NCBI GenBank assembly: GCA_965216035.1
Contig: CBDCFM010000016.1
Coordinates: 248,001 to 312,000, forward strand
DNA length: 64,000 nucleotides
Reading direction: 5' to 3'
Source of the DNA: G963664115 sp965216035
GTDB taxonomy: Bacteria; Acidobacteriota; Terriglobia; 20CM-2-55-15
Shown here one piece after another: positions 9,440-17,817 of this stretch; the stretch's first letter is position 1; each line of letters starts with the position of its first letter. The notes beneath the pieces are model-generated. The model had not been told where the DNA came from, did not search any database, and saw only the letters and a program-made list of their open reading frames with translations. Both the position numbers and the translations under genes were made by a program.

Positions 9440-11063
9440 GAAATTCATATTCGTGACCGGAGGAGTTGTGTCTTCGATCGGAAAGGGTCTGGTGTCTGCA
9501 TCGATCGGATGTCTGCTCGAGAGCCGTGGTTTTCGGATCAGCATCTTAAAGTTTGATCCCTATTTGAATGTGGATCCGGGTACGATGAGTCCTTTTCAGC
9601 ACGGGGAAGTCTACGTGACCGACGATGGCGCGGAAACCGACCTGGACTTGGGCCACTATGAGCGGTACACGCACGCGGAGTTGACCCGAAAGAATAACGT
9701 CACCACCGGAGGCATTTATGAAAAGGTGATCCACAAGGAACGGCGTGGGGACTATCTGGGCAACACGGTGCAGGTCATCCCGCACATTACCGATGAGATC
9801 AAGTCGGCAGTCCACCGGGTTGCCGAAAAAACCGACATTACGATCGTCGAAGTCGGCGGTACGGTGGGTGACATCGAGTCTCTACCGTTTCTAGAAGCCA
9901 TCCGGCAGTTACGCCACGAAATCGGGCGCGACAGCGTCATATTCGTCCACCTCACACTGGTCCCTTTCATCTCGACCGCGGGGGAGCTCAAGACCAAGCC
10001 AACGCAGCATAGCGTGAAATCTTTACGGGAAATCGGTATCCAACCCGACATCCTCCTGTGCCGGACCGACCGTTATCTTTCTCCCGACATCAAAGCGAAG
10101 GTCGCCCTGTTCTGCAACGTCACCACAGAGGCTGTTATTACAGCCAGGGATGTCGGCAGCATCTATGAGGTCCCGTTGGCTCTCAGTGAAGAAGGTCTCG
10201 ATGACCAGATCGTTGCCCTGCTGAAGCTCCCTCCCAGCGAACGGCGTATGGGCCGTTGGGTAAGCCTGATTGAGCGTCTGCGGGTTCTGGATGAAGAAGT
10301 GTCGATTGGCGTGGTCGGCAAGTACGTCGAATTGGAAGACGCCTACAAGAGCTTGCGCGAAGCTCTCGTACACGGAGGCATTGCGCATGGGGTGAAAACC
10401 CAGATTCACTGGATCGAAGCGGAGCATCTGGAAGGAACCGGCGACGTGTCCGAACTGGAAAAATACGATGGCATTCTCGTGCCAGGTGGATTCGGGAAGC
10501 GCGGCATCCCTGGAATGATTCGTGCGATTCAGTATGCGAGAGAGTCCAGGGTTCCTTATTTCGGTATTTGCCTGGGTATGCAGTGCGCCGTGATCGAATA
10601 CGCACGTAACGTGGCTGGAATTGAGACAGCGAACAGTACGGAGTTCGATATCAGCACTTCCAATCCAGTCATTTACAAGTTGCGAGATCTTTTAGGTGTG
10701 GACACAATTGGCGGCACGATGCGTCTGGGCGCTTATCCGTGCGAGCTCAAAGGGAAATCTCTGGTGAACCGAATATACGAGCAGTCGATGATTTCCGAGC
10801 GTCACCGCCACCGCTATGAGTTCAATCGGGCCTTCGGACAACAGCTGATCGACAAAGGCATGGTGATTTCCGGAATTTCTCCAGATAAGAACTTCGTTGA
10901 AGTCATCGAGGTTGAAGACCATCCGTGGTTCCTGGCCTGCCAGTTCCACCCTGAATTCAAGTCCCGTCCTCTGGACCCTCATCCGTTGTTCAGGTCGTTC
11001 GTGGGTGCGGCACGGGAGCATCGGACCCTCGGTCAGAAAGCGGGTGAAATCGTCGCACGGTGA
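9432..11063 (+). CDS. pyrG: CTP synthase
   Basis: Makes CTP from UTP, ATP and glutamine, feeding kdsB directly. At 543 aa it has the full family length. The N-terminal amidoligase begins FVTGGVVSSIGKGL, and the class I glutamine amidotransferase domain has the nucleophile elbow GICLGMQ and the CQFHPEF catalytic His region. The stop overlaps the kdsA start (TGATG). Placing CTP synthase between two KDO genes is a known arrangement. Confidence 0.98.
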   Translation: MDKKFIFVTGGVVSSIGKGLVSASIGCLLESRGFRISILKFDPYLNVDPGTMSPFQHGEVYVTDDGAETDLDLGHYERYTHAELTRKNNVTTGGIYEKVIHKERRGDYLGNTVQVIPHITDEIKSAVHRVAEKTDITIVEVGGTVGDIESLPFLEAIRQLRHEIGRDSVIFVHLTLVPFISTAGELKTKPTQHSVKSLREIGIQPDILLCRTDRYLSPDIKAKVALFCNVTTEAVITARDVGSIYEVPLALSEEGLDDQIVALLKLPPSERRMGRWVSLIERLRVLDEEVSIGVVGKYVELEDAYKSLREALVHGGIAHGVKTQIHWIEAEHLEGTGDVSELEKYDGILVPGGFGKRGIPGMIRAIQYARESRVPYFGICLGMQCAVIEYARNVAGIETANSTEFDISTSNPVIYKLRDLLGVDTIGGTMRLGAYPCELKGKSLVNRIYEQSMISERHRHRYEFNRAFGQQLIDKGMVISGISPDKNFVEVIEVEDHPWFLACQFHPEFKSRPLDPHPLFRSFVGAAREHRTLGQKAGEIVAR

Positions 11064-11884
11064 TGCGGAGCCTGACAGTTCCTGGGTTCGACTACGATCT
11101 TTCCCGCGATTTCTTCCTGATCGGAGGGCCGTGCGTCATCGAAAGTGCCGATCACGCCAAGTTTATGGCGTCGGAGATTCGCGAAATAACCCTCCGCCTA
11201 GACATTCCCTATATATTCAAGGCGTCTTACGACAAGGCCAACAGGACTTCGATCCATTCCTTTCGAGGGCCCGGGATCGATGAAGGTCTGGAGATTCTCG
11301 CCGAGGTGCGGCGTGAGGTCGGCGTGGCTGTGCTGACTGACGTCCATGAACCTTCCCACGCCGAAGCGGCCGGGAAAGCGATCGACGTGCTTCAGATCCC
11401 CGCCTTCCTTTGCAGGCAGACCGATCTGATCGCAGCTGCAGCTCGCACCGGCAAGATCGTCAACATAAAGAAAGGGCAGTTCGCGGCGCCCCTCGACATG
11501 GAACACGCGGTGACCAAAGCCAGGGAGGCCGGTAACGAAAACGTCATTTTGACCGAACGGGGCAGTTCCTTTGGTTATCACAACCTTGTGGTGGATTTCC
11601 GCTCGTTTCCCGTGATGCAGGGTTTTGGCTGTCCCGTTGTCTTTGACGTTACCCACAGCCTCCAACTGCCTGGCGGGCAGGGCCACGCGTCGGGCGGACA
11701 GCCGCAGTTCATTCCGCATCTGGCCCGCGCCGGAGTGGCCGCCGGTGTAGACGGTGTATTCATGGAAATTCACGACAACCCCGCCCAGGCGCTATCCGAC
11801 GGCCCCAATGCCCTGGACCTGGCGCTGCTTCCAGCTTTGCTGGAAGAACTGCTCAAAATCCGCCGATGTCTCAAGAAGCCTTAG
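11063..11884 (+). CDS. kdsA: 3-deoxy-8-phosphooctulonate synthase
   Basis: Condenses arabinose 5-phosphate with phosphoenolpyruvate to KDO 8-phosphate. Motifs visible: GGPCVIES, FKASYDKANRTS, VLTDVHEP, and the VFDVTHSLQLPG segment. Start ATG 11063 overlaps the pyrG stop by one base; a GTG three bases upstream is also in frame. It overlaps kdsC by 19 bases, so the operon is tightly packed. Confidence 0.97.
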   Translation: MRSLTVPGFDYDLSRDFFLIGGPCVIESADHAKFMASEIREITLRLDIPYIFKASYDKANRTSIHSFRGPGIDEGLEILAEVRREVGVAVLTDVHEPSHAEAAGKAIDVLQIPAFLCRQTDLIAAAARTGKIVNIKKGQFAAPLDMEHAVTKAREAGNENVILTERGSSFGYHNLVVDFRSFPVMQGFGCPVVFDVTHSLQLPGGQGHASGGQPQFIPHLARAGVAAGVDGVFMEIHDNPAQALSDGPNALDLALLPALLEELLKIRRCLKKP

Positions 11885-12405
11885 ACACGCGCATACGTAA
11901 GATCACTCTGTTGCTGATGGACGTGGATGGGGTCCTGACCGACGGCAAGATGTGGTTTGCTCCTGATGGTGGGGAACTCGTCGAAGTGAAGTCGTTTCAC
12001 GTTCTTGATGGAGCCGGTATCGCGCTCGCCCACCGGGCAGGTTTGAAAACAGGAGTCGTTTCAGCCCGCACTTCTTCCGGCGTAGGAAAACGAGCTGAAG
12101 AGTTGTCCGTCGACTTTATCCATCTTGAGGTTCGTGACAAGCGGACCGCTTTGGACGACATCTTGGGCGCGAGCGGAATTGCTGCTGAAAACGTGTGCTT
12201 CATCGGTGACGACGTCGTGGATCTTCCAGCCATGACCCGAGTAGGTTTTCCCGTGGCTGTTTCGAACGCGTCGTCCGAGGTGCGGGCCCGTGCTGCGTAC
12301 GTGACCGACGCCGAGGGCGGCAACGGCGCCGTGCGTGAAGTGATAGAGTTGATCATGAAGGCGCAGGGAACATGGGATGCTGCTATCGCCGAATTCCTCA
12401 AGTAA
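11866..12405 (+). CDS. kdsC: 3-deoxy-D-manno-octulosonate 8-phosphate phosphatase (HAD family)
   Basis: Dephosphorylates KDO 8-phosphate before CMP activation. The 179-aa C0-type HAD protein has the nucleophile motif LMDVDGVLTDG, the Ser region VVSARTS, a lysine in RDKRTALD and the acidic motif IGDDVVDLPAM. It is the last gene of the KDO operon visible here; no kdsD or lpt genes follow, because the next gene is on the other strand. Confidence 0.95.
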   Translation: MSQEALDTRIRKITLLLMDVDGVLTDGKMWFAPDGGELVEVKSFHVLDGAGIALAHRAGLKTGVVSARTSSGVGKRAEELSVDFIHLEVRDKRTALDDILGASGIAAENVCFIGDDVVDLPAMTRVGFPVAVSNASSEVRARAAYVTDAEGGNGAVREVIELIMKAQGTWDAAIAEFLK

Positions 12406-12500
12406 GACGGAGTAAGACAGAGAGTTAAGAGTTGAAACTTGGAGTTCGGGGCGTGCGGTGTTCTCAAGCGTAAAGTATTGACTTTTAATGGCCCGCGCTA

Positions 12501-13079
12501 TTACTGCCCAGCCAGTTCGGCCACCCGCCGTGCGCTTGATTCCAGCAGTTCCGATCTTTCCTGGACTTCCTTTAGCAGGATGAAAGCAATCGAGAAATCG
12601 CCGCGATCGTAATCGGCTTCGGCCTGGTTGAGCGTGGCGAAAACACCGGCCAGTTCATCCTCGAACGATTGTATTTGCTCGCGCGTGATGGGTCCGCTAC
12701 GGGCCCCTTCCACGGCCTCGAAGGCTGCTTGAAATGCGACCTGAGACAAGGGTCGGGCGCGCTGCGCCTGTTCGAAAACGTTGGCCTTGTTGGCGTCGGC
12801 GATCGCCTGTGCCTGCACGGCCTGCGCGGTGGCGAGTTCCAGGAATTGGAGCGACATCGCGTAGTTTCTACCCCAGGCCGGCAGCTGCGCCTGTTCGGCA
12901 ATCGCAATCTCACCACTCTCGAGATTGAATTGAGCCATCTCAAATTCTGCTGGCGCGTATATGTCCGCTTCGAAGTCCAATGCCCCGGCTATCGCTTCAC
13001 GTGTTTGCTGGAGTTCGACGACGGGCTTTTCCGCACAAGCGGTCAACAGGACGAGGACCAGCAGGCCCGGACCAAACAT
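12501..13079 (-). pseudogene. DUF4398-like lipoprotein gene, 5' end cut off by the IS21 insertion
   Basis: The product is an envelope lipoprotein: hydrophobic segment GLLVLVLLTAC with the lipobox LTAC, then an Ala/Glu-rich helical domain starting QQTREAIAGALDFEADIYAPAEFE as in DUF4398 proteins. The IS21 copy at 13,090-16,041 sits inside the signal peptide. Removing the element and one copy of the 5-bp duplication restores ATG ACT AAA CCG CAC (MTKPH) in frame, giving a normal signal peptide with a Lys. As it stands the frame runs back into IS21 DNA and could be translated from an ATG inside the element with a 26-residue extension, which would probably impair export. I infer loss of function. 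Confidence 0.8.
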
Positions 13080-13093
13080 GTGCGGTTTATGGG

Positions 13094-13157
13094 TATTCCG
13101 CTGATCGTGAACACCAGTTCCGGAATCATGAACACCGATTCCGGCCATCGTGAACAC
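13094..13157. repeat. IS21 left terminal repeats
   Basis: Three imperfect repeats of about 22 bp with the core ATTCCGnnnATCGTGAACAC lie at the left end. They mirror the five repeats at the other end and are the presumed transposase binding sites. Confidence 0.75.
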
Positions 13158-13541
13158 TCGCCGGAGCGAAGCGACGGGTTAGCGTCTCAGTTTATTCCTT
13201 CAGAGTCCAGGTTTTCCCTGTTTTAGTCCTTTCCAAAATTATTGTGATAAATCGCCGCCGGCCTGTGTGTAACTGTGCGAAAGCCGGGAGCGTTTTTCGC
13301 GGAGGCTTTTGCAAGCAGCGGTGGAAATGATCAAGAGAAAGTCGGCCGAAGGCCACCATTCCCATTTGCACGGCTGCGGCAGTTTCCACAGGCCCCGTGC
13401 CCTGCGTGAGGCGCGCGTTCCGCGCCCGGACCCGGATTCCCGCACTTCCTTCGCGCGAGGATTGCGCAGGAGCGACGATTGGGTCCGGGGCTGGCCTGGA
13501 GTACCCCCTGGCGGCGGCGTGTGGATGCATCGGTGCGCCGA

Positions 13542-14300
13542 TCATCGGGACTCCTTCAACGTCTTGGGTTGGGTCTTGGTTTGCCGCATCGATGCCCCTT
13601 TCAGTTCGATACGGTGCGCATTGTGGAGGAGGCGATCGCAGATGGCGTCGGCCTGGTTCGGGTCGCCAATGACGCCGTGCCAGTCGGGGACCGGGAGCTG
13701 GCTGGCGATCAAGATGGCGGAACGTTCGCTCCGTTCCTCGACGACTTCGATCAGGTCCCGGCGTTCAGCGTCGCGCAGCGGGGCCAGGAGCCAGTCGTCG
13801 ATGGCCAGCAGATCGGTTTTGGCCAGACGGGCCAGGACTCGGGTGTAGGAGCCGTCGCCACGGCCGACCGCCAGTTGGTGCAAGAGCCGAGGCATGCGGA
13901 CGTAGGTGGCGTTAAAACCCCGCCGGCAGGCGCGTTCGACGAAAGCCGAAGCCAGAAAACTCTTTCCGATGCCGATCGGACCGGTGATGAGAAGATTGTG
14001 CCGGTCTTGGATCCACCCGCAGGAGCCCAGGGCGAGGACTTGGGAACGGTCCAGACGGCGACGATGTTTGAAGTCGACGTTTTCCAGCGATGCCGTCGCG
14101 TCGCGCAGCTTCGCCGCGCGCAGGCGTCGGGTGAGCTTGCGGTGCTCCCGGGCCGTCCACTCCTCATCCACCAGTAGGCCCAGACGTTCCTCGAAGCCGA
14201 GATCCGTGTACTGATTCGAGCGGCGTTGCTGCTCCAGGGCCTCGACCATGGCCGATAGCTTCATCTGGTTCATCTTCTCCAGGGTTTGTTCCATTAGCAT
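13542..14300 (-). CDS. istB: IS21-family helper ATPase IstB
   Basis: AAA+ DnaC-like ATPase that assists IstA in strand transfer. The 252-aa protein has Walker A GPIGIGKS at about residues 107-114 and Walker B LLAIDDW, with the N-terminal MKLSAMVEALEQQ helix typical of IstB. Its start ATG CTA ATG overlaps the istA stop, so translation is coupled. No damage is visible. Confidence 0.95.
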   Translation of the reverse strand: MLMEQTLEKMNQMKLSAMVEALEQQRRSNQYTDLGFEERLGLLVDEEWTAREHRKLTRRLRAAKLRDATASLENVDFKHRRRLDRSQVLALGSCGWIQDRHNLLITGPIGIGKSFLASAFVERACRRGFNATYVRMPRLLHQLAVGRGDGSYTRVLARLAKTDLLAIDDWLLAPLRDAERRDLIEVVEERSERSAILIASQLPVPDWHGVIGDPNQADAICDRLLHNAHRIELKGASMRQTKTQPKTLKESR

Positions 14301-15850
14301 GAGTGCGTCTCCTCGGGGTCCGCATAGTAGGCGGCGCCGCGAATGTTGTCGTGATGGGGCGTCGGTGGGGTTTCGGTGTCCCCGAAAGGCAACCGGTCCT
14401 GGGCCGACGACAGGATGTTCTTGACGGTGCGGTAGCTATAGGACTGCAAGTGCAGCGCCCGCGCACTGGCGGCTTCGAGCCGCTCGGCGCCGGAGCGGCG
14501 ACCTAGACTCATCAATCCCAGGCAGGCCCGGTACCCCTGTTCCGGATGCGGCCACCGTTTCATGATCTCCTCGACCAGGCGGCCGGTCTTGGGGCCAGTT
14601 TTCTCCGCCCAACTAATCAGCCGGGACGGTGTCCATTCCGCATGGGCCCGATGGGCACTGGGCATATGTTCGGACAGAGTCGACGGCTTGTGATCGTAGC
14701 GACGGCGATGGGACGTCACGCGCCGGCCTTTGTAGTAGACCTCGACAATGGACGCCGTGTAACGCGCTTCCACCCTCTCATGGATCAACTGGCAGGGCAC
14801 GCTGTAAGGATGGCGGTCCACGGTAATGTGGTAATCGATGCTGACACGACAGTCCTTCCACTCGGCCTGTTCATACCGGTTGGTCGGGAGGGGCTGTAAT
14901 GCCGGTCGATCCAGCCGCTCGTAGAGTTCCAGGCGGGATACTCGAAGCTTCTGCATCGGCCGCTGGTTCAGTTCCACCAGCAACTCTCGAATGGCTCCGT
15001 TCAAGTCGGCCAGACTGAAGAACGTGCGATTCCGGATCCTGGCCAGGATCCACCGCTGTGCGACCAGGACGGTCGATTCAACTTTCGCTTTGTCCCGAGC
15101 TTTCCGCGGCCGGGCCGGTATGACAACGGCGCCGTAGTGTTCGGCCTCATCCTGGTAGGTACGGTTGACGCCTGCTTCATAGCGGCAGGGCTGGGTAATG
15201 GCACTCTTGAGTTGGTCGGGAACCCAGATCCGGCTCGATCCGCCGAAGAACTCCACCATGCGGATATGCACGCCGACCCAATCGGGGAGTTTCTGGCTCG
15301 GTGTCGCTTCCGCGTAGGTGTAACCGCTGGCGCCCAGAACAGCGACGAACAACTCGACTGGAATAGCTTTGCCCGTCCGTGGATCCGTCAGCTGTGGCCG
15401 TTTGCCGGAAAAGTCGATGAAGGTCTTCTCTCCGGCGCGGTGCACCTGTCGCATCGAGGGCTTCAATTTCTGGGCCCAACGCCGGTAGATCTCACAGAAC
15501 TGGCTGTAGGCATATCCCTTTGGATTCGCTTCTCGGTACTCTTCCCACAGCAGGTGCAGGGTGACTCCAACACGCTTCAACTCCTGGTGGATCCGTTCTA
15601 CATCCGGAGCCACCCGTTCCCGGGAGCCCGGTCCCGCGCGGGGAAACAGCCGCGCTTCAAGCGCTGCCTCGTCCAGGTCTTCGGGCAGCGGCCATTCCAG
15701 TCCGGCCTGCTTGGCCCGTCCCAAGTAGTCCGCAACGGTGCCCAAGCCCACGCGACATGCGCTGGCGATCGCCCGGTGGCTGAGCTGTTGGTCGTGTTTG
15801 AGTCGTAGAATCTCGCGTATCTGTCTCATCGGTAGTCGTTTCGTTGCCAT
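14294..15850 (-). CDS. istA: IS21-family transposase IstA
   Basis: DDE transposase, 518 aa. It has an N-terminal helix-turn-helix (RQIREILRLKHDQQLSHRAIA), a DDE-type catalytic core with DFSGKRP around the first Asp and WVPDQLKSAI around the second, and a C-terminal Mu-type domain. Start ATG 15,850 follows an AGGAGGGCC-type ribosome site. It is intact and identical over the visible part to the copy at 63,183. Confidence 0.95.
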   Translation of the reverse strand: MATKRLPMRQIREILRLKHDQQLSHRAIASACRVGLGTVADYLGRAKQAGLEWPLPEDLDEAALEARLFPRAGPGSRERVAPDVERIHQELKRVGVTLHLLWEEYREANPKGYAYSQFCEIYRRWAQKLKPSMRQVHRAGEKTFIDFSGKRPQLTDPRTGKAIPVELFVAVLGASGYTYAEATPSQKLPDWVGVHIRMVEFFGGSSRIWVPDQLKSAITQPCRYEAGVNRTYQDEAEHYGAVVIPARPRKARDKAKVESTVLVAQRWILARIRNRTFFSLADLNGAIRELLVELNQRPMQKLRVSRLELYERLDRPALQPLPTNRYEQAEWKDCRVSIDYHITVDRHPYSVPCQLIHERVEARYTASIVEVYYKGRRVTSHRRRYDHKPSTLSEHMPSAHRAHAEWTPSRLISWAEKTGPKTGRLVEEIMKRWPHPEQGYRACLGLMSLGRRSGAERLEAASARALHLQSYSYRTVKNILSSAQDRLPFGDTETPPTPHHDNIRGAAYYADPEETHSC

Positions 15851-15917
15851 CAAGGCCCTCCTGTGCTTCAGGAGAACCTAAAAGCTCCAAACTTCGCTAC
15901 CGACGAGTGATCACGAT

Positions 15918-16041
15918 GGCCGGAATCGGTGTTCAGGATCACCGGAATCACTGTTCAGGATCCCGGAATCCGCGTTCACGATCCCGGAATCGGTGTTCAC
16001 GATGGATCGGAATCAGTGTTCAGGATGGTCCGGAATACGCA
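15918..16041. repeat. IS21 right terminal repeats (five about 22-bp units)
   Basis: Five consecutive units with the pattern CGGAATCnnnGTTCAnGAT(C/G) reach the element end. Such multiple terminal repeats are characteristic of IS21 ends and are the presumed IstA binding sites. The same array is seen inverted at 62,992-63,118. Confidence 0.8.
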
Positions 16042-16051
16042 GTTTAGTCAT
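16042..16051 (-). pseudogene. Separated 5' codons of the DUF4398-like lipoprotein gene
   Basis: Reading leftward from 16,051, ATG ACT AAA C is the beginning of the lipoprotein gene whose body lies at 12,501-13,079. Joining across IS21 gives MTKPHMFGPG in frame. This shows where the original start codon was. Confidence 0.75.
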
Positions 16052-16071
16052 AGCGGCTATCTCAGGCCGAC

Positions 16072-16099
16072 TATATAGAGTTGAAGGCAACCTTGCCAA
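16072..16099 (-). promoter_or_regulatory. Promoter candidate of the split lipoprotein gene
   Basis: On the minus strand TTGGCA (16,099-16,094) and TATATA (16,077-16,072) are 16 bp apart and lie about 20 bp before the separated ATG at 16,051. The IS21 insertion leaves this promoter on the far side of the element from the gene body. Confidence 0.5.
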
Positions 16100-16270
16100 C
16101 GGGTATGGGAGGGGTCAAGTGTTGATTTGCGGGCAATCCCCAGCGTGAATCGGTGATCGTTAGAATGCCGGCTTCCCAAGCTGAGTACATCTTCATTGTT
16201 TCGAACGCCATCAAGTGGCCTTCGGGCTTCGCGACGACAACTGGCGTGAAATGCAGGCTATCGAAGAGTC

Positions 16271-16501
16271 TTATTTAGCCACGGCGACGTGGGAAACAGC
16301 AAGATCCGCAACGTTATCCCAGTGTCTCCAACACACGAAATGCTCATTGCTAGTGATTTCAGCCGCATGGCGTCCTACCCCAGAATCGAGAGCAGTGGCG
16401 TCACAGCAGACGGGTGAGTTGCAGATTGAGCAATAAACGATGCCCGCACTCAGAAAGGCCCGGTCAATCCGTTGAGAACTGCAGGTGCAATATTCCTTCA
16501 T
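16271..16501 (-). CDS. Small cysteine-rich hypothetical protein
   Basis: 76-aa frame preceded by a convincing ribosome site (AGAGGTGAACC then ATG). It holds a cysteine cluster: EYCTC near the start and YCSICNSPVCCD, spacing that could bind zinc or another metal, and two His-Trp-rich segments after it. I do not recognise a family. The strong ribosome site is the main reason to keep it; the rest of 16,052-16,669 shows no other gene. Confidence 0.4.
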   Translation of the reverse strand: MKEYCTCSSQRIDRAFLSAGIVYCSICNSPVCCDATALDSGVGRHAAEITSNEHFVCWRHWDNVADLAVSHVAVAK

Positions 16502-16669
16502 GGTTCACCTCTTGTGTTTTGACCGTTATCAACCGGGGATGTTGATTTGTCAAAGAAACGCGAGCTGCAGAGAAGAAGACACGCGAAATGGCGTACACCC
16601 GCCCTTCACTTGGAGAAAGAATCAGCGAAGCAGACCTAGGCCGTATTCCACTCAAATGGCAGTTTGTGA

Positions 16670-17212
16670 ATGGAATTTGCACTCACGGTTTTGTCGTCGC
16701 GTGGATTAGGCTGGCTTGTGGGCTTCCAAATAGTACTGTGGCTCCTGGCGTCCGTGTTGACCGTTGCGGGTTTTGCGGGCTTGGTGCTGCCGGCGCTGCC
16801 GGGTGCTGTCCTTCTTTTTGCGGGCCTGTTTGCCGCGGCCTGGGCGGAAGACTTCGTCTACATCGGGTGGGGCACGTTGACCTTGCTCGGTATTATGGCG
16901 TTGTCTACCCACTTCTTAGACTTTGCAGCGACGGCGCTCGGGGCCGGCCGCTTCGGCGGATCCAAAAGGTCCGTTGCAGGGGCATCGATCGGCGCGGTTG
17001 CGGGACTCTTCTTCGGAATATTTGGGGTCCTCCTGGGACCGTTCGTAGGCGCGGTCATAGGCGAAATGACCGCACAGCGCAATCCGCTGACCGCGGGCCG
17101 AGCAGGCTTGGGGGCGACGCTTGGCCTCGTCGTCGGTGCAGTGGCAAAAGTGGTTGTCGCCCTCTCAATGGTGGCGGTCTTTGTCCTGATCCGATTCCTG
17201 GGAGGCAACTGA
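16670..17212 (+). CDS. DUF456 family membrane protein
   Basis: 180-aa Gly/Ala-rich integral membrane protein with an N-terminal helix (VGFQIVLWLLASVLTVAGF), the DUF456 signature LPALPGAVLLFAGLFAAAW, and glycine-zipper-like C-terminal helices (GAVAGLFFGIFGVLLGPFVGAVIGE). The length agrees with the family. The function of DUF456 is not known. It stands alone between the lipoprotein remnant and the first kinase remnant. The start was taken at the first methionine giving the full membrane segment. Confidence 0.75.
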   Translation: MEFALTVLSSRGLGWLVGFQIVLWLLASVLTVAGFAGLVLPALPGAVLLFAGLFAAAWAEDFVYIGWGTLTLLGIMALSTHFLDFAATALGAGRFGGSKRSVAGASIGAVAGLFFGIFGVLLGPFVGAVIGEMTAQRNPLTAGRAGLGATLGLVVGAVAKVVVALSMVAVFVLIRFLGGN

Positions 17213-17452
17213 TCGCCAGGCGGTTTGCGATCAAATACGGCAATTTTTCAACAATCCCGGGCCCGCTGGTACTGGGCTGCGATCGAGTCAGGCCAGGGGC
17301 GCACGGACGGCACAGAGGATCCGCGAGGCGGTCAGACCTACGGGCATAGGCCCGGCTGCTATGTCCGCCTGCAGCCCACAGTATCGGACCCGCCTACCGC
17401 TGCAGTTCATTCTCAATTCCCGTGAACTCTCTTCTCGTCACTCGAGATTTCA

Positions 17453-17700
17453 TTGCCTGCTGTCTCATTCCTTCGGTAGACTGCCCGCAGCAATCTCGGT
17501 CGTGATCGGACAGGCCATTAAGAATGTATCCGGCACACGGCTCACACATTAGGAGATCTTTTGCTCCGCTCGGCGAAGCCACTATGGGAGAAGTGAGGCG
17601 TGCTCCCGATGCCCCGCTCGGACGTGGAGACGCGACGAAGGAGCTACCGGAAGAGTTCGCCGAGGACGCGTGCGAGCCGTCTCGTTTGTTCGAGATCATC
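17453..17700 (+). pseudogene. Decayed kinase start remnant with type-B leader
   Basis: From ATG 17,524 the sequence aligns base by base with the start of the intact kinase at 28,517 (glycine loop, TMGEVRRA, LPEEFAEDA) but contains a TAG and frameshifts. Its leader (17,443-17,523, with TTGCCT and TAGACTGCCC) differs from the common promoter leader but matches the one before the remnant at 41,403. The symporter gene follows 118 bp on. Nothing else is recognisable in 17,213-17,442. Confidence 0.7.
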
Positions 17701-17817
17701 GTTCGAAATCGTCAGTCAACTGGCCAGATTGCAGCAGGTGGTAAAGCATAGCGCGCGATTGAGGGGGAGTGGTCGCCAGCTTCAGCTGAGGCGACTTCCA
17801 AATCCAGAGAGGTCACT

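Larger units (their letters stand above)
13090..16041 (-). mobile_element. IS21-family insertion sequence, complete, copy 1
   Basis: The 2,952-bp element begins TGGGTATTCCG and ends CGGAATACGCA, carries istA and istB on the minus strand, and has multiple terminal repeats at both ends. It is bounded by a perfect 5-bp direct repeat GTTTA (13,085-13,089 and 16,042-16,046), the expected size for IS21 target duplications. The target is the signal peptide region of a lipoprotein gene. The 380 bp between the left terminal repeats and istB (13,158-13,541) hold no gene. A copy identical in the part seen enters at 62,992 in opposite orientation, implying recent movement. Confidence 0.93.

Noticed and set aside
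15918..16041. Short regularly spaced repeats near 16 kb as a CRISPR-like array
   Set aside because: They are adjacent 22-bp units without spacers, occur at both ends of an istA/istB element and recur at the second IS21 copy, so they are transposase binding sites.
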